From NCBI GenBank assembly GCA_934130355.1, contig CAKOXV010000007.1:17964-81963 (forward strand): 64,000 nt of DNA. Reading direction: 5' to 3'. The DNA comes from an uncultured Clostridia bacterium. Its GTDB lineage: Bacteria > Bacillota > Clostridia > TANB77 > CAG-508. The notes beneath the pieces were generated by a model. That model made no database searches. It saw only the letters and a program-made list of their open reading frames with translations, and had not been told where the DNA came from. This document shows positions 43,681 to 51,322 of the stretch, piece after piece (within the stretch, counting starts at the first letter, position 1; every line of letters starts with the position of its first letter). Made by a program: the position numbers and the translations under genes.

Positions 43681-43730
43681 TTGACAAATGGACAAAAAAG
43701 GTGTAAAGTATATTAGCATTACACTTTTTG
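43681..43730 (+). promoter_or_regulatory. Promoter of the ylxM-ffh operon, overlapping an inverted repeat
   Basis: TTGACA (43681-43686), 17-base spacer, TAAAGT (43704-43709). An inverted repeat, AAAAAGGTGTAA (43695-43706) with TTACACTTTTT (about 43720-43730), straddles the -10 element, which could be an operator or an early hairpin. Confidence 0.65.
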
Positions 43731-43785
43731 TATATTAGAATATAAAAGAAAACAAAATGCAAACACTTAAGAGGTGATAGTAGAA

Positions 43786-44133
43786 ATGGAAAAGAAAGTT
43801 GAAATAAGCATGTTATGGCAGATATATGGAAAGCTCTTAACTGAAAAACAATATGAATACATAGACTACTATTACAACCAAGACTTATCTTTATCAGAAA
43901 TCGCGGAAAATGATGCCATTACAAGACAAGCGGTAAGAGATATCATCAAAAAGGGGGAAAGAAAACTTTTCGAATACGAAGAAAAGCTATTGTTTATGAA
44001 AAAGACAATTAATCAAGAACAAAAAATCCAACAAGTTTTATTCAATCTAACAAAAATACAAAAAGACTCTTCAGATAAACAAATAAGTAGTATTTTAGAA
44101 GAAATCAAAAAAGAATTAAATTGTTTAGTGTAA
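43786..44133 (+). CDS. ylxM: YlxM/p13-like DNA-binding protein (UPF0122)
   Basis: 115 residues from the ATG at 43786; GAGGTGATA just upstream argues against the in-frame GTG at 43774. Sigma-70 region-4-like helix-turn-helix (LTEKQYEYIDYYYNQDLSLSEIAENDAITRQAVRDIIKKGE). It is always beside ffh in Firmicutes and is thought to work with the signal recognition particle. Twenty bases separate it from ffh. Confidence 0.93.
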   Translation: MEKKVEISMLWQIYGKLLTEKQYEYIDYYYNQDLSLSEIAENDAITRQAVRDIIKKGERKLFEYEEKLLFMKKTINQEQKIQQVLFNLTKIQKDSSDKQISSILEEIKKELNCLV

Positions 44134-44153
44134 GCAAAAGATAGGAGGAAAGC

Positions 44154-45506
44154 ATGGCATTTGAAGGATTATCATCAAGATTACAAGAAATAACAAGAAA
44201 AATTAGAGGAAAAGCAAGAATATCAGAATCAGACTTAAAAGAAATGTTAAGAGAAGTAAAACTTGCTTTACTTGAAGCTGATGTAAACTATAAAATAGTA
44301 AAAGAATTTATAGCAAGCATACAAGAAAAAGCATTAGGGCAAGATGTAATGAAATCATTAACACCAGGCCAACAAGTTATAAAAATTGTAAAAGATGAAA
44401 TGGTAGAATTATTAGGAGGAGTAGAAAGTAAAATTAATTTTACATCAAATCCACCAACAATAATAATGCTAGTAGGACTCCAAGGATCAGGAAAAACAAC
44501 AACAGCTGGAAAACTTGCAAACATTCTACGTAAACAAGGTAAAAAGCCATTATTAGTAGCTTGTGACGTTTATAGACCAGCAGCAATTAAACAATTACAA
44601 GTAGTAGGAGCACAACTAAATATTCCTGTTTACGCAAATGAAACAACAAAAGATGTTGTCCGCATTGCAAAACAAGGAATAGAAGTTGCAATATCAAAAT
44701 TAAATGATGTAGTAATATTAGATACAGCAGGTAGACTACATATTGATGAACAACTAATGGAAGAATTGAAAAGTTTAAAATCAAACATAAAACCACACGA
44801 AATTTTATTAGTAGTTGATTCAATGACAGGTCAAGATGCAGTTAATATAGCTCAAAGTTTTAGTGAAACGGTTGGAATTGATGGAGTTGTACTAACCAAA
44901 TTAGATGGTGATACACGTGGTGGAGCAGCACTTTCAGTCAAAAAAGTTACAGGAAAACCAATAAAATTTGCAGCAACAGGTGAAAAATTAAGTGATATAG
45001 AAGTATTTAACCCAGAAAGAATGACATCAAGAATACTTGGAATGGGTGATGTATTATCAATAATTGAAAAAGCAGAAGAAGCAATAAGTGAAGAAGAGGC
45101 TGAAAAACTAGAAAAACAACTTCGAAAAGATGAATTAGACTTAGATGATTATTTAGCGCAAATTAGGCAAGTAAAGAAAATGGGTTCATTTTCATCAATA
45201 CTAAAAATGCTTCCAGGAGCAAATAAATTTAAAGATTTAAATATTGATGATAAAGAATTTGACAAAGTTGAAGCAATTATTTGCTCAATGACAAAACAAG
45301 AAAAAAGAAATACAAAGTTATTAAATGGAAGTAGAAGATTACGTATAGCAAAAGGTAGTGGAACAACAGTACAAGATGTTAATAAGTTTATGAAATCTTA
45401 TGAGATGACACAAAAAATGATGAAACAAATTAAGAATAACAAAGGTGGCATGAATAAAATGTTGAAAAACATGAACATAGATGACCTAAAAAACTTTAAA
45501 ATATAG
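44154..45506 (+). CDS. ffh: Signal recognition particle protein Ffh
   Basis: 450 residues. N domain (ARISESDLKEMLREVKLALLEADV), GTPase G domain with P-loop GLQGSGKTT, DTAGR, TKLDGD and the insertion box, then the methionine-rich M domain at the C-terminus (MTQKMMKQIKNNKGGMNKMLKNMN) that binds signal peptides and 4.5S/6S RNA. It brings nascent membrane proteins to FtsY at the membrane. GATAGGAGG precedes the ATG. Confidence 0.97.
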   Translation: MAFEGLSSRLQEITRKIRGKARISESDLKEMLREVKLALLEADVNYKIVKEFIASIQEKALGQDVMKSLTPGQQVIKIVKDEMVELLGGVESKINFTSNPPTIIMLVGLQGSGKTTTAGKLANILRKQGKKPLLVACDVYRPAAIKQLQVVGAQLNIPVYANETTKDVVRIAKQGIEVAISKLNDVVILDTAGRLHIDEQLMEELKSLKSNIKPHEILLVVDSMTGQDAVNIAQSFSETVGIDGVVLTKLDGDTRGGAALSVKKVTGKPIKFAATGEKLSDIEVFNPERMTSRILGMGDVLSIIEKAEEAISEEEAEKLEKQLRKDELDLDDYLAQIRQVKKMGSFSSILKMLPGANKFKDLNIDDKEFDKVEAIICSMTKQEKRNTKLLNGSRRLRIAKGSGTTVQDVNKFMKSYEMTQKMMKQIKNNKGGMNKMLKNMNIDDLKNFKI

Positions 45507-45550
45507 TTATTAACTTTTAAAATATATAGATTTTCAGGAGGTGAATTACA

Positions 45551-45781
45551 ATGGTAAAAATAAGATTACAAAGAGAAGGAAAGAAAAAAGCTCCATTTTA
45601 TCATATAGTTGTAGCAGATTCTAAATCTTCAAGAGATGGAAAAATCATTGAACAAATTGGAACTTATAATCCAATGACAGAACCATCAACAATAGTTTTA
45701 GACAAAGAAAAACTAGAAAAATGGATCAAAAATGGTGCACAACCAACAGATACAGTTAAAGCATTAATAAAAAATGCATAA
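45551..45781 (+). CDS. rpsP: 30S ribosomal protein S16
   Basis: 76 residues. KIRLQREGKKKAPFYHIVVADS at the start and IGTYNPMTEP in the middle are the S16 signature. It belongs to the 30S body. AGGAGGTG precedes the ATG. It lies between ffh and khpA, the usual Firmicutes order. Confidence 0.97.
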   Translation: MVKIRLQREGKKKAPFYHIVVADSKSSRDGKIIEQIGTYNPMTEPSTIVLDKEKLEKWIKNGAQPTDTVKALIKNA

Positions 45782-45823
45782 TTTTAAAAAATTAGTTTTT
45801 TAAAATTAGTATTGGAGGCAGGC

Positions 45824-46054
45824 ATGAAAGAAGTTTTAGAAACAATAATCAAAAACTTAGTAGATAGCCCAGAAGCTATTGAAATTAAAGAAGTTGAAAA
45901 TGAAAAAACAATAGTTTTCGAAGTAAAAGTTGCTAAAGAAGACTTTGGAAAAATCATTGGTAGACAAGGAAAAATTGCTCAATCTATAAGAACTGTAATA
46001 AGAGCAGTAGCAAATAGAAAAGATAAAAAAGTTACTGTAGAGTTTATAGATTAA
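45824..46054 (+). CDS. khpA: KhpA-type KH-domain RNA-binding protein
   Basis: 76 residues from the ATG at 45824 (GGAGGCAGG before it; the in-frame TTG at 45812 overlaps that site). One KH domain with the GXXG loop in IIGRQGKIAQSIRTV. KhpA pairs with KhpB (Jag) and affects small RNAs and cell division in Gram-positives. It sits between rpsP and rimM. Confidence 0.94.
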   Translation: MKEVLETIIKNLVDSPEAIEIKEVENEKTIVFEVKVAKEDFGKIIGRQGKIAQSIRTVIRAVANRKDKKVTVEFID

Positions 46055-46097
46055 TCAATAAAAGCAAAAGTTATACCATGAAAGGAATGGTACAAAC

Positions 46098-46601
46098 ATG
46101 CAAAAAAAATTAGAAGTAGGTCAAATTGTAAATACACACGGGATAAAAGGAGAAATAAAAGTAGTTCCTTTTACTGATGATATAAGCAGATTTGACAAAT
46201 TGAAAAAAGTATATGTTAAAACCAAAAAAGAAAGTAAACTATACCAAATAGAAGGTGTCAGATATCATAAAAATATGGTATTACTAAAACTTCAAGGAAT
46301 AGATAATCCAGAACAAGCAGAACTGTTAAAAAATTCATTTCTCGAAATAGATAGAGAAGATGCAGTTCCTCTTAAAGAAGGAACATATTTTATAGCAGAT
46401 TTAATTGGACTAGAAGTATATACTGATGAAGGAAAACTACTAGGTAAAGTTGATGATATTTATAATACAGGTGCAAATGACATATATGTAGTAAAAGATC
46501 AACTTGGAAAAACTATTTTATTACCGGGAATAAAAGATGTAATAAAACAAGTTATTCTAGATGAAAAAATTATAGTTCATCTTATACCTGGGTTGCTTTA
46601 A
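46098..46601 (+). CDS. rimM: Ribosome maturation factor RimM
   Basis: 167 residues. N-terminal beta-barrel (VGQIVNTHGIKGEIKVVPFTDD) and C-terminal PRC domain (IADLIGLEVYTDEGKLLGKVDDI; LLPGIKDVIKQVILDEKIIVHLIPGL). It helps 30S head assembly with S19. AAAGGAATGG precedes the ATG. Confidence 0.96.
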   Translation: MQKKLEVGQIVNTHGIKGEIKVVPFTDDISRFDKLKKVYVKTKKESKLYQIEGVRYHKNMVLLKLQGIDNPEQAELLKNSFLEIDREDAVPLKEGTYFIADLIGLEVYTDEGKLLGKVDDIYNTGANDIYVVKDQLGKTILLPGIKDVIKQVILDEKIIVHLIPGLL

Positions 46602-46631
46602 AGCTATATAAAAATCAATATGGAGGTAAAA

Positions 46632-47367
46632 ATGCGATTTGATGTGTTAACATTATTTCCTGAAATGTTTGAATCACTAAGACAAAGCATTATAGGAAAA
46701 GCTGAAGAAAAAAAACTAATAGATATTAATTTAATAAACATTAGAGATTTTTCAAAAGATAAACACAAAAAAGTAGATGATACTCCATATCGGTGGTGGT
46801 GCTGGGATGGTTATTCAACCAGATGTAGTATATGATGCATATAAATCAATAAAAGATAAAAATGCAAAAGTAATATATTTGTCACCACAAGGAAAAGTAC
46901 TAAAGCAACAAAAGGTAGAAGAATTAAGCAAAGAAGAGCATCTTATTCTACTTTGTGGACATTATGAAGGAATAGACCAAAGAGTAATAGATAAAATTGT
47001 AGATGAGGAAATTTCTATTGGAGATTATGTGCTAACAGGTGGAGAAATTCCAGCAATGGTACTAATAGATTCAGTAAGTAGGTATGTGGAAGGAGTTTTA
47101 AGTAATGATTCCACAGAAGAAGAATCATTTTCACAAGGAATTTTAGAATATCCTCAATATACAAGACCAGAAACTTTTGAAGAAACTAAAGTGCCAGAAA
47201 TATTATTATCAGGTCATCATCAAAATATAAGCAAATGGAGAAGAGAACAAGCTTTAAAAAATACATATTTAAAAAGACCAGAGCTTTTAAAAGATGTACA
47301 ATTGTCTGAAGAAGACAAAAAATATTTAAAAAACATCCAAGTTTTAAACACAAGTAATGACAAATAA
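46632..47367 (+). pseudogene. trmD: tRNA (guanine-N1)-methyltransferase with a frame break
   Basis: The two parts join to a normal TrmD: 46632 onward gives MRFDVLTLFPEMF...KVDDTPY, and the other frame continues GGGAGMVIQPDVVYDAYKSI to 47367. The junction is at 46790-46791, where TAT-C-GGT holds one base (C) too many; the first frame then stops at 46835. SAM-knot residues (LCGHYEGIDQR, IGDYVLTGGE) are intact. TrmD makes m1G37 and is usually essential, so a sequencing error, a strain mutation or a programmed +1 shift are all possible. Start ATG 46632 follows GGAGG (46622). Confidence 0.93.
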
Positions 47368-47434
47368 AAAAATGTAATGTGCTAAACTGCAATTCAAGGC
47401 ACCGCTTACATGAAGAAAGAAGGAGGTAAATACG

Positions 47435-47863
47435 ATGGATATCATAAAATCAATAGAACATGAACAATTAAAAAACTCTATTCCAGAAATTAAAGTTGGA
47501 AATACAGTTAGAGTACATGTTAAAATAAAAGAAGGAAACAAAGAAAGAATCCAAGTATTTGAAGGAATTGTAATTAAAAAACAAGGTGGAGGAGTTAACG
47601 AAACATTTACAGTAAGAAAAATATCTTACGGTGTAGGTGTTGAAAAAACATTTTTAATCCACTCACCATTAGTTGAAAAGGTAGAAGTAGTAAGAGTTGG
47701 TAAAGCAAGACGTGCTAAACTTTACTATTTAAGAGAAAGAACAGGAAAAGCTTCTAAAACTAAAGAAATGGTTGGAGCTAGAATCGAAAATAAAGAAATT
47801 GTTCTTAAAGAAGAAGTAGCTAATGAAGCAGTTGCTGAAGATACAGAAAAAGCAGCTGAATAA
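47435..47863 (+). CDS. rplS: 50S ribosomal protein L19
   Basis: 142 residues, longer than the usual 115 or so. Standard core: IPEIKVGNTVRVHVKIKEG, RIQVFEGIVI, GVGVEKTFLIHSP and GKARRAKLYYLRERTGK. The last 25-30 residues (an acidic Glu/Ala tail ending DTEKAAE) are extra. AGAAGGAGG precedes the ATG. The 67-base leader after trmD includes a short GC-richer tract (GGCACCGCTTACATG) that could be an r-protein leader; I cannot prove it. Confidence 0.96.
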   Translation: MDIIKSIEHEQLKNSIPEIKVGNTVRVHVKIKEGNKERIQVFEGIVIKKQGGGVNETFTVRKISYGVGVEKTFLIHSPLVEKVEVVRVGKARRAKLYYLRERTGKASKTKEMVGARIENKEIVLKEEVANEAVAEDTEKAAE

Positions 47864-47869
47864 TATTAA

Positions 47870-47899
47870 AATACATCTCAGAAATGAGGTGTATTTTTT
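47870..47899 (+). terminator. Terminator of the ffh-rplS operon
   Basis: AATACATCTCA / TGAGGTGTATT with a GAAA tetraloop and a T-run. Confidence 0.92.
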
Positions 47900-47934
47900 G
47901 TCAAAAATTTCAATAAAAAATTTGTCGAAATAAC

Positions 47935-47963
47935 TTTACAAAAAAACACAACTAATATAAAAT
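47935..47963 (+). promoter_or_regulatory. Promoter of the Lon-like protease gene
   Basis: TTTACA (47935-47940), 17-base spacer, TAAAAT (47958-47963). Confidence 0.6.
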
Positions 47964-48008
47964 AAAATAGATGAAATAGGACAAACTAAGAAAAGTACGG
48001 AGGAAAAA

Positions 48009-50396
48009 ATGAAAGAGAAAAATGAATTAAGTTATAGAGACTTAAAAATGATATGTAATCAAAATATGTTCCATTTTGAAACAACACAAGAGTTAGAACC
48101 AATAAATGACGGAATAGGCCAAGAAAGAGGAATTAAAGCATTACAATTTGGAATAAATGTAGATGTAAAAGGTTACAACATATATATAGAAGGACCAAGT
48201 GGCGTTGGAAAAACAATGTATGCCAAAAATTACCTAGATAGTATTTCAAGTAAAAAGAAAACACCATCAGACTGGTGTTATATATATAATTTTCAAAATC
48301 CTAATGAACCAATAGCAGTGTCATTGCCTGCAGGACAAGGAAAAGAGTTCCAAGAAAGTATGGATGGATTTATAAAAGAAGTAAAAAAAGACATAAAGAA
48401 AACATTCAATGCAGATGACTTTGAAAAGGAAAAAGCATTAATAAAAAAGGAATTTGAAGATAAAAGAGAAGTCGTAATGACAAGACTTAATGAAGAATCT
48501 CAAAAACATGGATTCCAAGTAAAATCTGCACAAAATGGCATATACATGATGCCAATAATTGATGGCAAAGTCATAGAAGAAGAGGAATTTAACAAACTAG
48601 AAGAAGAAATAAAACAAGAATATGAAACAAAATCATTAATTGTTCAAGAACATATAATGGATGCAATAAGCACAATAAAACAAATTGAAAGACAATCAGA
48701 TAAAAAAGTATCTGAATGGCAATCAAATGTTGCACTTTTAACTGTAAATGCACACATAAACTATATAAAATCAAAATACAAAAGAAACAAAAAAATCAAT
48801 CAATTTTTAAATGATGTAAAACAAGATGTATTGAAAAATGTATCATATTTCTTAGAAGAAGATAAACAAAACAATAATCAAGCAATACCACAAAACCCAA
48901 TGCAAAAGAAAGCAGATCCTTGCTTAAATTACAGAGTAAATTTATTTATAGATAATAGTGATAAAGAAGGCGCTCCAGTAATTATGGACTCAAACTATTC
49001 TTTCCAAAATTTATTTGGAAAACTTGAATATGAAAACTATTATGGAACATTAAAAACAGATTATACAATGTTAAAACCGGGCTTAATGCATAAAGCAAAT
49101 GGTGGATATATTATTTTTCAGGCAAAAGATTTGTTAGCAAATGGAATATGTTATGAAGAATTAAAAAGAGTTTTAAGAATAAAAGAGCTAAGTATAGATA
49201 ATGTAAATGAACAACGTTCATCAATGGCTATGATTTCATTAAAACCAGAGCCAATTCCACTAGACTTAAAAGTAATACTTATAGGTGATTCTAACATATA
49301 TCATACATTATTATCAGTTGACAGTGATTTTAGAAAATTATTTAAAATCAAAGTCGAGTTTGAAGAAACTGCACCAATTAATGAACAAAATATAAACAAG
49401 TTAGCAAGATTTGTTCATACATTTTGTGAGCAAGAAGAGCTACCACCATTAAATAAATCAGCAATGGCAAGAATTGTAGAATATGCATCTAGAGTTGCAG
49501 GAGACAAGGATAAAATTTCAAATAAATTTACTGAATTAGCAGAAATTGTTGGAGAAGCTGGAACTTGGGCAAAACTTGCAAAAGAAAAAGTTGTAACAGA
49601 GGAATTTGTAGAAAAAGCTCTTAAAGAAAGAACAGAGAGAATAAAAAAATATGATTCTAGATATGCAGAAATGATAAAAGAAAATACACTATTAATTAAT
49701 ACTAAAGGTTCATTAGTAGGCGAATTAAATGGTTTAACTATAATGACAATAGGTGATTATTCATTTGGAAAGCCAACTAAAATTACAGTTAATACTTATA
49801 CTGGAAAAGGCGGAGTTGTAAATATCGAAAGAGAAGTAGAACTTTCTGGATCAACACATACAAAAGGAGTATATATTCTTTCAGGATATTTAGGAGAAAT
49901 GTTTGCACAAGATATGCAGTTATGCTTAACAGCAAGTATATGTTTTGAACAATTATATAATGGTGTAGATGGAGATAGTGCATCAAGCACAGAATTATAT
50001 GGATTATTATCAAGTCTTTCAGGAATACCTATTAAACAATCGATAGCAGTAACAGGCTCTGTAAATCAAAAAGGACAAATTCAACCAATTGGTGGAGTTA
50101 ATGAAAAAATTGAAGGATTTTTCCAAATTTGCCAAATGCGTGGATTAGATGGAAGTCATGGAGTAATGATTCCTGTTCAAAATGTTAATAACTTACAACT
50201 TTCAGATGAAGTTGTAGATGCTGTTAAAAATAATAAATTTCATATTTATGCAGTTTCTACAATTGAAGAAGGAATAGAAGTTTTAACAGGTGTTCCAGCA
50301 GGTAAAAAAGATAAAGAGGGAAAATTTCCAGCAGGTACAGTTAATTATTTGGTTTATGAAAAATTACAAAAATATGCTAAAGTTTGTGGAAAATAA
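48009..50396 (+). CDS. Lon-like ATP-dependent protease with AAA_32 domain
   Basis: 795 residues. N-terminal part with GIGQERGIKALQFGINVDVKGYNIYIEG and Walker A GPSGVGKT, then a long coiled-coil insertion (about 130-260), the second part of the ATPase, and a C-terminal Lon protease domain. Catalytic Ser is in DGDSASSTELYGL and Lys in GGVNEKIEGFF. It lacks the classical LonA N-domain, so it belongs with the Lon-like AAA_32 proteases common in Clostridia. It has its own promoter, and the glycosylase follows closely. Confidence 0.94.
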   Translation: MKEKNELSYRDLKMICNQNMFHFETTQELEPINDGIGQERGIKALQFGINVDVKGYNIYIEGPSGVGKTMYAKNYLDSISSKKKTPSDWCYIYNFQNPNEPIAVSLPAGQGKEFQESMDGFIKEVKKDIKKTFNADDFEKEKALIKKEFEDKREVVMTRLNEESQKHGFQVKSAQNGIYMMPIIDGKVIEEEEFNKLEEEIKQEYETKSLIVQEHIMDAISTIKQIERQSDKKVSEWQSNVALLTVNAHINYIKSKYKRNKKINQFLNDVKQDVLKNVSYFLEEDKQNNNQAIPQNPMQKKADPCLNYRVNLFIDNSDKEGAPVIMDSNYSFQNLFGKLEYENYYGTLKTDYTMLKPGLMHKANGGYIIFQAKDLLANGICYEELKRVLRIKELSIDNVNEQRSSMAMISLKPEPIPLDLKVILIGDSNIYHTLLSVDSDFRKLFKIKVEFEETAPINEQNINKLARFVHTFCEQEELPPLNKSAMARIVEYASRVAGDKDKISNKFTELAEIVGEAGTWAKLAKEKVVTEEFVEKALKERTERIKKYDSRYAEMIKENTLLINTKGSLVGELNGLTIMTIGDYSFGKPTKITVNTYTGKGGVVNIEREVELSGSTHTKGVYILSGYLGEMFAQDMQLCLTASICFEQLYNGVDGDSASSTELYGLLSSLSGIPIKQSIAVTGSVNQKGQIQPIGGVNEKIEGFFQICQMRGLDGSHGVMIPVQNVNNLQLSDEVVDAVKNNKFHIYAVSTIEEGIEVLTGVPAGKKDKEGKFPAGTVNYLVYEKLQKYAKVCGK

Positions 50397-50428
50397 AGAA
50401 CACTAATCAGGAACAGTCAGGAGGAAAA

Positions 50429-51295
50429 ATGCAAGAACAAGAATACAAAATAGAAAATATAAAATCATTTGAATTAGCAGATATATTTGATTGTGGACAA
50501 TGTTTTAGATGGAATAAACAAGAAGATGGTAGTTATACAGGGATATTTAAAGAAAATGTAATGAATGTACAAAAAGAAGGAAGTACTGTAACATTTAAAG
50601 GAATATGTAATAGAGATATTAAAGAAATAGTTGAAGATTATTTTGATTTAGACCGTGATTATGAAGAAATAAAAGAAAAACTTTCAAAAATTGATGAATA
50701 TGTAAAAACAAGCATAGAATATGGACAAGGAATAAGGATATTAAATCAAGATTTATGGGAAATGATAATTTCATATATAATATCTGCAAACAATAATATT
50801 CCAAGAATAAAAGGAATAATTGAAAGAATATCTAAAAAATATGGAAAAGAAATTGAATGGAATGACAAAAAATATTATACATTTCCAACACCAGAAGAAT
50901 TAAAAGATGTAAGTGTAGAAGATTACAGAGAATTAGGAACAGGCTTTAGAGATATTCGCTTGTATGAAACAGTACATGCAGTTCTAGATAAAAAAGTAGA
51001 TTTAGACCAAATGAAAAATAACCCTAACACACTAGAAGTAAGAGAACAACTTTTAACTTTATCAGGTGTAGGCCCTAAAGTTGCTGATTGTATATTATTA
51101 TTTTCTACATTGAAAAGATTTGAGGTTTTTCCTATTGATGTATGGGTAAGACGTGTTATGAATGAACTTTATATTAAAAATGAAGATGAAACAAAAGTTA
51201 ATAAAAAAGAACTTGAAAAACTTGCACACCAAAAGTTTGGAAATCTTGCAGGTATTGCTCAGCAATATTTATTTTATTGGAAGAGAGAAGCATAA
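50429..51295 (+). CDS. ogg: OGG1-type 8-oxoguanine DNA glycosylase
   Basis: 288 residues from the ATG at 50429, chosen because CAGGAGG precedes it. N-terminal OGG_N-like domain (IFDCGQCFRWNKQEDG), then HhH-GPD: hairpin LLTLSGVGPKVADCILLF with the catalytic Lys in GPKVAD, and the assisting Asp in PIDVWVRRVM. It removes oxidised guanine and cuts the strand by beta-elimination. It overlaps nothing and shares a terminator with leuS. Confidence 0.94.
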   Translation: MQEQEYKIENIKSFELADIFDCGQCFRWNKQEDGSYTGIFKENVMNVQKEGSTVTFKGICNRDIKEIVEDYFDLDRDYEEIKEKLSKIDEYVKTSIEYGQGIRILNQDLWEMIISYIISANNNIPRIKGIIERISKKYGKEIEWNDKKYYTFPTPEELKDVSVEDYRELGTGFRDIRLYETVHAVLDKKVDLDQMKNNPNTLEVREQLLTLSGVGPKVADCILLFSTLKRFEVFPIDVWVRRVMNELYIKNEDETKVNKKELEKLAHQKFGNLAGIAQQYLFYWKREA

Positions 51296-51321
51296 AAAGA
51301 TTGGCGAATGCCAATCTTTTT
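51294..51321. terminator. Bidirectional terminator between ogg and leuS
   Basis: Perfect AAAAAGATTGGC / GCCAATCTTTTT stem with GAAT loop. Confidence 0.92.
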
Positions 51322-51322
51322 A

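Noticed and set aside
46777..47367. Separate gene starting at the in-frame start at 46777
   Set aside because: It has no ribosome-binding site, and its sequence is simply the continuation of TrmD after the one-base break.
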